NCBI GenBank assembly: GCA_013396655.1
Contig: WBMV01005958.1
Coordinates: forward strand, 363,309-427,308
Reading direction: 5' to 3'
Length of the DNA stretch: 64,000 bases
Origin: Campylorhamphus procurvoides
Taxonomy: Eukaryota > Chordata > Aves > Passeriformes > Dendrocolaptidae
In this document: one piece after another, positions 46,601 to 55,510 of the stretch
Layout of the letters: each line of letters starts with the position of its first letter
Numbering within the stretch: position 1 is the stretch's first letter
The notes under the pieces: generated by a model
What the model saw: the letters and a program-made list of their open reading frames with translations, nothing else
Told to the model about the DNA's origin: nothing
The model's database searches: none
Position numbers and translations under genes: made by a program

Positions 46601-49600
46601 TTCCTCCCTGAAGCCTCTTCACAACTTGGATTTCAGTGAAGGGAGCAGTGTGGGGACAGGGTTTAACTGCAAAAATTGCAGAAAATCAGTGCTGCCTTTT
46701 TGGTCTGACATCCTCCTTCCCTGACATCCACCCACCTTCCTCCATGCAGGGCTGCCAACAATACCTGGTGCCTGCTATGTGCAATGCACATCCCCAGCCT
46801 GTCTTGCTTAACAGAACTGTAATTGCTCGAAAAAACACCAGCTTCACACCTCGTCTTTGAATGACAGGACAGTACTGGAGTGACTGCATGGCCAAGTGAG
46901 TGATCCTAGTGATGCTCAGTCAACAAACCTACTGGCATCTGATAGGAAAGAGCTACAGTTCGTAGCCAGGAAATTACACGGGCTGCTGTATACTTGAAAA
47001 GATAGAAAACAAACAAAGCAGCTTTGCTCTGCTATGCAATATCTCCCCAGCTCTGCACTCATCGCTCCCTCCCCTTCTGTAACTTCTGTTTTATTTTCAA
47101 AGACCCACCAGCCACAGACAAGCAGAGGACACTGAGCCTGCAGTGGATGGCCACACCACCTCCCTGATCAGAAAGCCCTTTCCCAGCAGCCAGGAAGGTA
47201 AGTGAACAAGTCTCTTTCAAATATGCACAAGGGTATGAAGCTAAAAATAATGGTGAATAGTATCTTGAAAAATAAGTCAGTGGCGTTGCAGTATGAGCTC
47301 GGTTTGTGTACTTCTAGCAGGGAGAGGCATGAGGACTCCACTACCAGCTCATGGAAGGTGGAATAACTCAACTGAACATATGAATCTCCTCATCTTGCAG
47401 CAGTTATTCATGATTTAACAAAAACAGGCAGGGTTTATTACTTCCAGCCATGGTTGCTCTGTTACTGGGTGTGCAATAGCAGCAGCAGAACCTTGCTGCT
47501 TACACAGCTTGTGAAGCAGCAGGGCTTCTGGAGTAAGGGAGGGTGGCTGCCTTGCTTCAGCAGCATTCGGTGTCCCTGTCGGAGCAGTCATTGTCCCCAT
47601 CGGAGCAGAGTCAAGGTAGTGCAGCAGTGTGTTAGAGGAGCAGCCCTGCATCAGAAAGTCATGGTTACAGGGCTGTCCTGTGAAGTCAGCCAGGCAGGGG
47701 TAGGTAAGAGTGTTTGCACAAGGGGTGAGACGAGGATTTTTTATTTCTGTCTTGTCCGGGTGTCCCATCACTCTGCTGACGGGTGTGAAGGAACAGAGCC
47801 AGTCGAGGCATAACTGCAGTTCCTGTAGCCACAACTGAAACAGATCATTTCAAACCAACCAGTTACAGGTGCACTTCCACCTCACAGTGAACCTGAACCA
47901 GCAGCTTGCCACCATCAAAATGGGAAGGTCCTGCTGCCCCCTCATCATCTTCTTCCACCCACATTCATGGGACCCCACAGCATATTAACCCAACCCCAAA
48001 GAATCGTTCATTTTGTCCATCCTGTGAGCTGAACTGCCTTGCGTGGGGATCAGAAGACACCACAGACAGCACCAAGCAAGGGGCACAAGGACATTGCCTG
48101 CAGCAGGACTTCTTTTTGATGTTGGCAGCTGTTAATTCAGCTCAAGCTGAAACATGAAGCCTCATCCTCAAGCACCTCCTGCAGCAACCTGGCAGCACAC
48201 AGGCTGCAAAACCCTCCCAAGACACAGGGCAAGCACTCAGACAGGCAGCCTGTCCCAAGCCCTACCACCCTAGAGCTCCCCCAGCACAGGCAGGAAGGTG
48301 TGCTGCAGCCACGACTCTGTCCCAGTGTGGGCATGCCAGTCCTGCAACAGCTCTCCACCAAGTTGGGACAACTTGGGCTCCCCAGTCCATTGCTGGCCTG
48401 GCATCTCCACACTGCCTTACCCACAAAAATCATGGTTGCTTTAACTTGTTGTAGTGTTTGAGGGAATATACATATCCTACTTGTATAGACTTGTAGAAGC
48501 AATATATTAAATATTTTAATTCATCCGTTGAATAACATGATATAAAATAGCTGTGTTTTGTCAAAAAGTGAAAGTTACCTAATACCATACCTTTGTTTGT
48601 TTGGGTTTTTCAGTGAGTTAAATGGAATGTAAATAACACAGTGGGTTTTCCTGTTTGTTTTTTTTTTCCCAAGGAAATATGAGACCCAATCCTTCAGAGC
48701 AGGTAACCCATTTATTTTTTTATTTCTGCTTATTATTATTTACTCTATTTTGAAGCTTCCTGAAACTCCCCAAGCCTGTCCCTGCAAGCTGTCTGCCTGC
48801 AGGGCTCTTGCTGAAATTGGTCAGAATGCTCCTATACTGCTCTGCTAGAGCAGAGCTTCACCTGCTGCTTTGTATTGAGCACAGAACATAAAAGTCTTGT
48901 CCTCCATCCATGTTTATCTTACACAAATTAACTGGCACTTGTATTGGCACTTTCAAGAGCAAGTCTGCAGTAAAGAGGAGTGAAATACGCCCCTATGGTT
49001 TCATGGTAACTTTGAACTGATTTAACTGCAAGGTGCTGCCAAAAAAGGTGGTCCATCGCTTCCCCCACTGCCAACCTCCAGCCTTGTGTCCTCCTCCCTC
49101 TCCCACACTGGCTCACATCCTCCCAGCCTGCAGGAAGCTCAGCAGGGCAGGAGAGGAGGAGATCTCTGTGTGGGCAGGGAGACCTTACCCTGTCCCTCCG
49201 ATCCTTCAGGTACAGTTGTCTCCCATGGGGACATTCCCTCCTGGCCTGGTTTGGTGTCCCAGGTGGTTGGATGTTGGTGGGGGTGCATACAGAGCACATA
49301 TATAAAACCTGTCTCCAGAGCTGATGAGCCAGCAGCACCAACGTACTCCTTCAGATCTACTTTAAAGCAAAAAACAAAATTATAAAATATAACAAATAAT
49401 AAAATAAATTTCACAGCAGTGTGGATGAAGGCACAAGATTGCCTGTTTTAGCTTCCTCCCAATTACAGTTCTCTTTTAAACTCCTGTTTTTGAGGCCAAA
49501 CTATTCAGTGTTTGGCCTCGCTGCAAACAGATCATTAAAAAAAAAAAAAAGGAAGCACTTCAAGCTCCCAGCGGAGCAGGATGGCACTTATTTATTTCTT

Positions 49601-52600
49601 TCATTACAAAACCAGCCTGTGCCAAGTAAAATTGTGCTCTAAGAGCTGTTCTACCAGTCCTGAAGCACTGAAGAAGAACACACACCGGCCCCACCTCTGC
49701 AGCCTCCTGCGGGCCCTTGCGCATTTTCCCGGGGTGGAGGATGGGGAAAGGCTGGGGACCAGGTGCCAAGAGTTCACCACACTGGAGTCGCACCTGTGGG
49801 AAATCCTCATACTCAAAGGATGTCTCTGTTGGCCTCTGGATGCTTTTTGTGGCCTCAAGATACAGACTGAAGTTAAATAGAGCAGCAGTGATGGTCTGGA
49901 GACATTGGTAGGATCCCTGGGCTTGCAGCTGGGTTAGCCGGCAGGTAACTGCTCCTTCCCCAAGCTGTGTGGAAGATGCTCCTTGCCTTCATGTAAACAG
50001 TTGAATTAATAAACTGAGAAGTTTAATTTGAAAGCTCTGGACTATAACATGAGCCCAAACATACAGGCTGTATAATGAGAGTGATACACACAAGAAAGCT
50101 TTGCCATCACATAATCAAGGATTTATCCAAGGGAGTGGTTGAAGCATTGTTTGGTTCCAAAAAGTTACTGCAGCTGAGCGGCCACCATTACTAAAAGCTG
50201 GTGGGTCAAAGCGTGACCTCTGTGACCTGGGTGGAATTGTCTTGATTTCAGCAAACATTACAGAGTTGCTTGTGCACAGGGAAATGGGGCACCTCCATCC
50301 GAGCTGCTCTGGACCAAGGGAAGGGTCCCTTCACCTGGACACCACCACCAGCCTGCTGCTTCAGCACTTTGATGGACAGCTCATTCCCAAGGTCCCACTG
50401 TCACCCTCTGGCTTCCCTGGGCTGGCATCCCCCTGCCACCACTTCCCTTATGTTGCTTCAGCAGGAGCTCACACAATACTGGGCTTGGTGCCACCCAAGG
50501 GGAGCACACCCAAAACCTGGCCCTTCTTGCACAGGCAATTCTGCAGGAAGATCCCTGCAGCTGCGAGACAGAGGATTTACTTTGCCCTCCTGTGCCAGTT
50601 TGTTGGTGGAAGGCTGAAGCCAGAAGTGACCCACTGCCAGCCACAGAGAGCTCAGTGGGGATGTATCTGATATGGGCCCTGTGCTTTGTAGGGGCACCAT
50701 AGCACGTGTCTTCCTTGCTCACTGCTCTCTCAGCTATGAGGAAGCTTCTCCTCCCTGAAACTGTAAAGATCATGCAACAAACTGTTCCCAGTGACCTGCC
50801 AGAGCAGCTGGCTGTCACACAGCCAAGCAGTGCTCAAGCTGTTGAACAAGATTTGTTTCTGGAGGAAAGCATTAGCCCTACAGCATGCAAGAAGTGGCTC
50901 AGAGGCAGGACTGTGCTGCCACGAGGGCCACCTGAGCCCCTCCAGCAGTGCCCATGGCTTTGCACGAGCACAGCCTACACGTGTCCTGCCTGGAGCCCCG
51001 TGGTGTGAGGGTGATGATGGGTGAGGGTTGCTGGGGTGGTCTCAGCTCATAAGTAGGATGAATGCAAACCAGCTTTGCCAAACTGGTTTGGGACCAGTGC
51101 TGGCCAGAAGATCCCATCACTGAGGAGAAGGTGTGGACAGCATAGGTAGATGCCAGAGGAGTGAGGATAAGCTGAAGCTTTTCTTGCCCTGTGCATTGCT
51201 CGCTTGGGAAGGGCTCCTCAAGCTACAGGGTTGAAGCAAATGAGAAGTGAGAATCCCATCCACGATATTTGGAGTGGTCAGGATTTGGTGCTTATGTTGA
51301 GTCCTGTCTTCCAGGAAAGACTAAAGATGAGATTAGGGTAGCCTGGAGGACCATCCTGCTTGAGACCCAGCCTAGTCTTGCTGCTCTGAGCAGGGTGAAC
51401 CCAGAGGTCCTTTCTGTGTTACTCTGGGATTTGATAATTAAGCAAACTCTGTAGGTTAGTTCAAAGAATCTTCACTGAGCAGCACCGAGACTTAGATAAG
51501 CAGAACCAAGGCTCCAAACACCCTGGTCACCTACTTTGGCACCTACTTAGGAAAACATTAATCTTAACTGCTCTCTTGTTTCCAGGCCAGAGACTGATCT
51601 TATATATGGCAATTTAAGATGCTGAAGCCAATGGTGCCTTATGGCTACCAAATGGTTGTTTTACTATATCACCACTCAGCTGGATACCTATCAGCCAGAA
51701 TAGTTTTATATGATGCTATTCAAGGGAAACAAAGCATTTCCAGCGAAAAGGAGTAGTACCTATGGATCCTAGCAACAGGCACACCCTTCCACATAGTCAT
51801 TCCTGCAGCCTGGAATTCGGCAGTCTTCACCTGAAAAAATTAGATGTTTAAAATAATTTCCCATGGCTCCTTCATTTCTTCCTTTTTCCCACTCTTGTCC
51901 TTTCCTACTTTCATCGTGCCCTTGAGAGTAATCCCCAGGAGAAAAAGTGTAGCCTCCTGGGAGCACTAGAGCAGTGCGGGGAAGAGGTTTCTCAGTATTT
52001 CCCACTCCAGAAGAGTAAAAGGATCCTCCGTTCTGCCTCAGACCTGTGGAGACAGAGCAAACCACTGCCTGCATCCTGCTATCCCTGCAGGTCCGAGGTG
52101 ACTGGGTGGCTTTTCAATTACAGGGTGTGCTCCTGCCTTCACCTGCCAGAGCAGGACCACATCATTACCATGCAAAGCCCCACGACCTGAACTCTCCAGG
52201 GCACAAGTCTATGCTCTCCTGTCAGGATATTCATGTTTTCCTTCTCTGGATGACTAGCGGCTCATCAACATAGGGAGCAGCACTGCAGTGCTGGCTTCCC
52301 CTGTTCCTGGACAGCCCTCTTCCTGCACTATGAAAAGCAATTCTCATCAAATTATTACGGTGGTTTTTATTGCCAGGATGCTGCATCAGAAAAGATGCAG
52401 ATATCAGGAGAGGCTTCCAGTCATTACTGCTCTTCAGCCTTTGATTAACATTAAATACCTCTACAAGCTTGATGCCACATCACAGACTTCCCACGCGACA
52501 CTGCCAAGTCTTCTTTAGTGTGACCAGAGAGGTTTGTAAATAGGATTTTTTGAGAAGTACTTTATAAAAAAGCAAGTAGGTAGGTCTGCAGAGCTGGGTT

Positions 52601-54447
52601 CTTGTTCACCTTTCCCCAGGCAGAAGCACAAATGACAAATCACAAACCCCAAGTCAGATATCAACCTGATGCACTCAGAACCCTGAGCCTTGGGACCTGC
52701 CCAAACAGCGTGGAACTCTATATGCTCAAATATGATGCAGGGTTTTTTCCCAGCCTGCATTCACCTTCCCACCTGTTCTCTTGGTGCCCAGAGCAACAAC
52801 CAGCAGAAATGTCTCTGCATCAGGCCCTGACACAGCCCTAGGGACATAAAACCACCCCTTTCTCACCTTCAACTACTGACGTTCCTCGGGGCTTTACTGA
52901 AAAAAAAAACAAACAGTTTTTTTGAAGCCTCCAACAAGTGAGCAAGGAGAGCCGACAGAAAGCTTGAAGCCACCCGAAACACAAGGCACATTCACACAGC
53001 CCCACCATGAGGACTGGTCCCAAGTAAGGCACCTTGTAACCTCCTTAAAGAGCACTAAGATGTCTCAGTGGTGAAGCAGCGCTTCAAGTTTCCACACTGG
53101 AATAGCCTGGTGGGACCTGGGGTGCAAGCACTGGTTTGGGCATTCACTTTCTTGTCATCTCCAAATTACCTCTGAGAATTACCAAGGGGTCATATTGCGG
53201 CAGGGCCACCTGCAAGAAAGAGCCAAGAAATGGGCTGTAAGCTCAAGGTCCATACAGTGCCTCTTTGGAGCTGTTGCATTTTTCCTGCTCCCTCCATACC
53301 AATGTAGAGAGGTTGTAGGAGGTAATGCTGTTTCGGAGGGAGATCTCTATCTCTGTGGTGAAATGCACATGCCATGAGATGGAGCTGCTGCTCTGGTAAA
53401 GGTTCCTTATGAAGCTTCAAGAGTTAAGGGGATTTTTTTTTCATCTTTCCTGATGTCAAGGAGCCAAGGAGTCACTCACATGAGTCCTGTCTGCCCTCGC
53501 CCGTGCTCCCGCAGCCTGACACAGCCCTGACAGCCACCTCCTGGGGCCAAGCCCACCCTCTCTTCCCACGCCAGCCGGGGTGTTTCACCCTCCGAGACAG
53601 GACAAACACACGTTTCCCTTTGTTTCCAGCTCCACACCTAGTTTTTTTCTTTGCATCATGAAGGGCTGGCTACTCATCTGTAATTCAAAAGAAAGCAATG
53701 ACTCACTAGACTACATCGCTTTCCAAGGCAAAGTATTTCATGCATTTCGCAGGCACGCTAGCCCATGTTATGAAATAACCTCTATTTGTGGCACACATTC
53801 TCCCCACTCCCCATTGTCATGTCCTTTGCAAAAACCAGAGGGCTGGGGGTTCCACCTTGAGTGCAGGATGGGGATTTGTGCTTAAATCACATATTTGCGT
53901 TGTATGAGGAATGCAAAGTGCCATCCCCACATAACTTTGAAAACCTGGCTGGCTACCCGCTGGCATTAACCCAGCCTTGTGCTGCTCACAGTGTGTTTTA
54001 ATTAAAAGGTAACAAAAATCTAAAGTTTCACTTTCGCCAACAAGCTTCCAGGCGCCAGGTAAGGGGTCTAAATGGCAAGTAGAGTCTCAGGTCCCAGCCC
54101 CTCACATCCCAGGGGACACTGTGAGCAGTTGCTGGAGCTGCAGCCTGTTCTTCCCAGGAACAGCAGGGATGGGGGGCTGTGAAGGGGCTTAAAGAAGTTT
54201 GAGAGATGCCTTGTCTTGAACCACAAGGTAAACTCCACCACTCTGGGGCTGCATCCTTCATTCTCAGGCCAAAATGCCATAGTGTCAGCAATTGTCTCTT
54301 CTCCCTGGGTTGGGATGGTGTTTCTGTTACCTGTGTTTCCATCCCTCATTGCCTGTCCTTGCAGCCTGCATAATCCTGCCTGTCTTTCCCCCGCAGGAGA
54401 CCAGAGACAGTGGATCTCTCCAAATTGTGCACTTTGGGTTGGTGTGA
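10597..54447 (+). CDS. WDPCP: WDPCP (Fritz homologue), C-terminal part in six exons, 5' end outside window
   Basis: WDPCP is a WD-repeat planar-cell-polarity effector. With INTU and FUZ it forms the CPLANE module at the base of primary cilia, and it is linked to Bardet-Biedl syndrome 15 (family knowledge). Only the C-terminal portion lies here; the WD-repeat part is upstream of the window. The coding pieces are 10597-10660, 16661-16763, 40864-40999, 47103-47197, 48674-48702 and 54397-54447. Each is bounded by AG and GT, and the phases chain without a stop (2, 0, 1, 2, 1, 0). The first two exons encode a conserved stretch including FEKAFLLAVDIGARDLFM and DIHYLALDKGELALAEVA, nearly identical to human WDPCP as I remember it. 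The last encodes SGSLQIVHFGLV and a stop, against human GGSLKMIHFGLV. The segment between is poorly conserved. WDPCP runs convergently towards OTX1. The identity is secure; the two small middle exons are less so. Confidence 0.93.
14741..15066. mobile_element. Possible small DNA-transposon-like unit bounded by inverted repeats
   Basis: CTACAAAGAGAGG at 14746-14758 is matched by its exact reverse complement CCTCTCTTTGTAG at 15047-15059. The similarity extends outward with small changes (TTAGAC against TTAGT). The roughly 290-bp interior has no coding signal. This geometry fits a non-autonomous element (MITE), but no target-site duplication is clear, and a chance 13-bp inverted repeat is possible. 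Confidence 0.35.
15573..15860 (+). mobile_element. CR1 LINE, truncated 3' end, sense orientation
   Basis: The sequence reads through the familiar CR1 3' region: GGCTTTACACTGACAGAGGG, TTAGATATTGGGAAGAAGTTCTT, GAGACACTGGCAGAGGTTGCCCAGAGAA, CCCTGGAAGTGTTCAAGGCCAGGTTGGA, GGGGCTTGCAGCAACCTG, the GGAGGTGTCCCTGCCC block and the 3' terminal ATTCTATAATTCTGTG. It is 5'-truncated, as most avian CR1 copies are. It is much better preserved than the copy at the start of the window, so it is younger. Confidence 0.93.
16183..16305 (-). mobile_element. CR1 LINE, short truncated 3' end, antisense orientation
   Basis: On the + strand AATCATAGAATCATTAAGG, GTTGGGAAAGACCTCTAAGATCATTGAGTCCAAC and the CCATGTCTCTAAGCACGTCTACA block are the reverse complement of the CR1 3' end. 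Only about 120 bp remain. It lies about 320 bp after a sense CR1 fragment and about 360 bp before the next WDPCP exon. Confidence 0.92.
16661..16763 (+). CDS. WDPCP: WDPCP internal coding exon (DIHYLALDKG...ITTGI)
   Basis: This 103-nt exon follows a long T/C tract ending in CAAAG and is followed by GTAAGA. It encodes DIHYLALDKGELALAEVA, then KRKANDIDAESITTGI, and leaves one base (G) for the next codon. It joins directly in frame to the previous exon and continues the highly conserved alpha-helical region that follows the WD repeats. Two CR1 fragments lie 350-1,100 bp upstream in the intron but do not touch the splice signals. Confidence 0.95.
19148..19165. repeat. (AT)n microsatellite
   Basis: An uninterrupted AT run of about nine units inside the large WDPCP intron. 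Confidence 0.9.
29039..29066. repeat. 14-bp tandem duplication
   Basis: ACTTCAGTGAGAGG occurs twice in perfect tandem. This looks like a recent local slip duplication in the intron. Confidence 0.9.
30012..30199. repeat. (TG)n and (CA)n microsatellites in opposite sense
   Basis: A TG run at 30014-30029, followed by broken TG/CA sequence to about 30070, and a CA run at 30180-30195. The two runs are complementary and could pair over about 150 nt in RNA or single-stranded DNA. Confidence 0.85.
31690..31910 (+). mobile_element. MIR/core-SINE-like relic, + orientation
   Basis: AAGGATCTCAAAATGCTTTTGCACACATTTAATTAAG, then TTCACAACATCCTGTGAGGTAAGTG, a CCATTTTTACACAG trace and a final AACAAGGTCAG follow the order of the MIR 3' half (CTCAAAGCGCTTTACA, CTCACAACACCCTGTGAGGTAGGT, CCATTTTACAGATG, CAAGGTCAC). 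The tail is eroded. Boundaries are approximate. Confidence 0.65.
35270..35297. repeat. A-rich tract
   Basis: A long oligo-A run followed by interrupted A-rich sequence in the large WDPCP intron. No element body precedes it that I recognise. Confidence 0.75.
36876..36984. repeat. Diverged direct duplication, about 40-bp units with a 69-bp period
   Basis: TGTTGCTAAACTCTACTGG at 36876 and TGTTATTAAACTCTGCTGT at 36945 begin two 40-bp stretches (36876-36915 and 36945-36984). Both continue through CACTCA.TTTGCTT and differ at a minority of positions. They appear to be an old local duplication. Confidence 0.7.
40331..40384. repeat. 19-bp tandem repeat, about 2.8 copies
   Basis: Units TTTTCAGGTGGTTCAGGTA (40331), TTTTCAAGCGGTTCAGGTA (40350) and a partial TTTTCAAGCAATTCTC (40369) lie head to tail about 480 bp before a WDPCP exon. 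Confidence 0.85.
40864..40999 (+). CDS. WDPCP: WDPCP internal coding exon (ELLGQSDEED...QSCSH)
   Basis: This 136-nt exon sits after a 24.1-kb intron, with acceptor ttaacAG and donor GTGAGC. Its first two bases complete Glu with the G left by the previous exon. It then encodes LLGQSDEEDPSCEAVID and continues to PPVQSCSH, leaving two bases (AG) for an Arg codon. Human WDPCP as recalled also continues ELLG immediately after ITSGV, and then becomes variable and Pro/Ser-rich, as here. The start of the exon is convincing; the rest is supported by frame and splice phase rather than by similarity. Confidence 0.88.
44830..44945 (-). mobile_element. MIR/core-SINE-like relic, reverse orientation
   Basis: On the + strand TCCATTTCTACATCTGTAAAACTGAGATAATACGT followed by AATTAATTAGTCTGTGTGCATACAGCACCTTGAAAAT mirrors the complement of the MIR 3' half (CCTCATCTGTAAAATGGGGATAATA ... 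TTAATTAATGT..GTAAAGCGCTTTGA). The middle part is degraded. Confidence 0.55.
46542..46571. repeat. Poly-A tract
   Basis: About 20 consecutive A, one G, then further A. It lies in the WDPCP intron and no retrogene body is recognised before it. Confidence 0.85.
47103..47197 (+). CDS. WDPCP: WDPCP internal coding exon (PTSHRQAEDTEP...PSSQE), divergent
   Basis: This 95-nt exon has an ideal tttattttcaaAG acceptor and a GTAAGT donor. The first base completes Arg with the AG left upstream. Thirty-one codons follow (PTSHRQAEDTEPAVDGHTTS, then LIRKPFPSSQE), and one base (G) is left over. It has no stop in frame and its phases (2 in, 1 out) are exactly what is needed to join the exon at 40864-40999 to the 29-nt exon downstream. 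Similarity to human WDPCP here is weak, so the call rests on splice signals, phase and position. Confidence 0.75.
47198..48673 (+). other. WDPCP intron (1.5 kb)
   Basis: Short intron between the PTSHR exon and the 29-nt microexon. It has a GTAAGT donor and a T-rich acceptor. I see only moderately GC-rich, non-coding sequence with chance open frames (for example 47415-47834). Confidence 0.72.
48674..48702 (+). CDS. WDPCP: WDPCP 29-nt microexon (NMRPNPSEQ)
   Basis: This is a 29-nt exon between a T-rich acceptor (ttttttcccaAG) and a GTAACC donor. With the G carried over it reads G-NMRPNPSEQ and ends in phase 0. That allows the final exon to start ETRDSGSL, giving SEQ-ETRDSGSL against human REQ-EIRDGGSL as I recall it. 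Without this exon the terminal exon is out of frame. It is too short for routine ORF-based prediction. Confidence 0.78.
48703..54396 (+). other. WDPCP last intron (5.7 kb)
   Basis: Intron between the microexon and the terminal exon. Its GC content is higher than in the earlier introns, so open frames of 100-165 codons occur on both strands. None has a recognisable domain, start context or splice pattern. I recognise no repeats beyond an oligo-A run near 49535. Confidence 0.72.
54397..54447 (+). CDS. WDPCP: WDPCP terminal coding exon with stop (ETRDSGSLQIVHFGLV*)
   Basis: The acceptor is gtctttcccccgcAG. Sixteen codons and a TGA stop follow. The peptide ETRDSGSLQIVHFGLV closely matches the conserved human C-terminus (EIRDGGSLKMIHFGLV, recalled). 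The deep conservation of this short tail, set against the variable region before it, suggests a functional C-terminal motif. The exon continues as 3' UTR. Confidence 0.92.
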   Translation, partial: ETRDSGSLQIVHFGLV

Positions 54448-55510
54448 CTGAGCTCCCAAAGCAAAGAAGAGGAAACCTCACCGAGGTGGTGAAGTTCATG
54501 GGAAGTCCTTCCAAGAACTTCCAGCCAGCCCTGGATCTGACCACTAGCAAATGACAAGACAACACACTAAGAAAATATCCTGTCTTTAGATCTTGAGATT
54601 ATTTTAGAGCTCACATGAATGTGTCCATGCACAAGTGCCCTGTGTGTGCTTGTGGAGGGAAACTCGGTGACGTTTTCATCATGATGTTCAAAGACGTCAA
54701 AAAACCCGAGTAATTGCAGATCTCCATTTACTGTACAAACTCAATGCTGAAGAATTTGGGGGGATTTCTTGGATGAATCCATAAGCTTTTCAGGAGGAAG
54801 TCTGCAATTCTCTATGCATTATATGTTTTTACAATCTTCACTTGGAAGCAGATTTAAATTTCCACTTAAGGCTCTGAAAACCGTCCTATTGAGATACCAG
54901 CAGATAAGATCTTCACTCAGGATACCTCTGTGAAAGAGCAGCCTTTCACAGTCGGCAGCATTTTTCAAAGAATGCTCTCAATTTTCATATCTAGATATAT
55001 CATCTTAGTTGAATAACCATTATTTTGCCTTGAAAAAAAGATGCAGAGCCTCTTAAACATCATTCCATTGGAGTCCAGATTTTAATCTGCCTCCTCTAAC
55101 CACAAAGAAAAAATGCACTGAGAAGGTAACGTAACCTGCTTCAGCCCTCTATTTTTTTTCTGGCAGCGAAGAGAGGGACAAGCATCATCACGGGTCTGTC
55201 TTCCCACCATTTGATTGAGCGCAGAGTGTACGGACATAGATTTTTTGTACTCCACCACGGGCACATGTGGGGATTAATCCTGAGCTTTTTGGGGAGCACT
55301 GGGTCATTGCAACCCAAATCCAGTGAGCTTCTTGAAACTGGTTTTATGTGATGAACAAATCTGTACAATGGACTTAAAATAAAAGCACAATGTGAAAAAA
55401 CAAACAAACAAACAAAAAATACCCAAACAAAACCCCAGCCTTTCAAAGTATTTTTTTTAACAAAAATTCTACATTTACCCAAATAAAATATTTGGGCTTG
55501 CTGTCAACAG
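54448..55510 (+). other. WDPCP: Probable WDPCP 3' UTR with candidate poly(A) signals
   Basis: The sequence after the WDPCP stop is A/T-rich and has no coding features. The first canonical AATAAA hexamers on the + strand are at 55378-55383, followed by an A-rich (CAAA)n stretch, and at 55482-55487, followed by T/G-rich sequence. A UTR of about 0.95-1.05 kb is therefore likely. A further AATAAA near 55690 cannot be excluded. A perfect GGATTAATCC palindrome lies inside this region at 55271-55280. The end point is an estimate. Confidence 0.55.
55399..55418. repeat. (CAAA)n short tandem repeat
   Basis: A short run of AAAC units within A-rich sequence, 16 bp after an AATAAA hexamer in the probable WDPCP 3' UTR. 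Confidence 0.8.

Larger units (their letters stand above)
41000..47102 (+). other. WDPCP intron (6.1 kb)
   Basis: Intron between the ELLGQ exon and the divergent PTSHR exon. It contains a MIR-like relic in reverse orientation (44830-44945), two strong candidate conserved blocks (45000-45340 and 45640-46060) and a poly-A tract (46542-46571). Overlapping open frames at 42.1-42.9 kb on both strands have no recognisable product. Confidence 0.8.

Noticed and set aside
50242..50818. Overlapping open frames of 115-145 codons on both strands in the last WDPCP intron
   Set aside because: No domain, no splice signals that fit WDPCP phases, and higher local GC explains their length.
54068..54565. A 165-codon - strand open frame over the WDPCP terminal exon
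   Set aside because: It overlaps the well-supported terminal exon on the other strand and has no domain.
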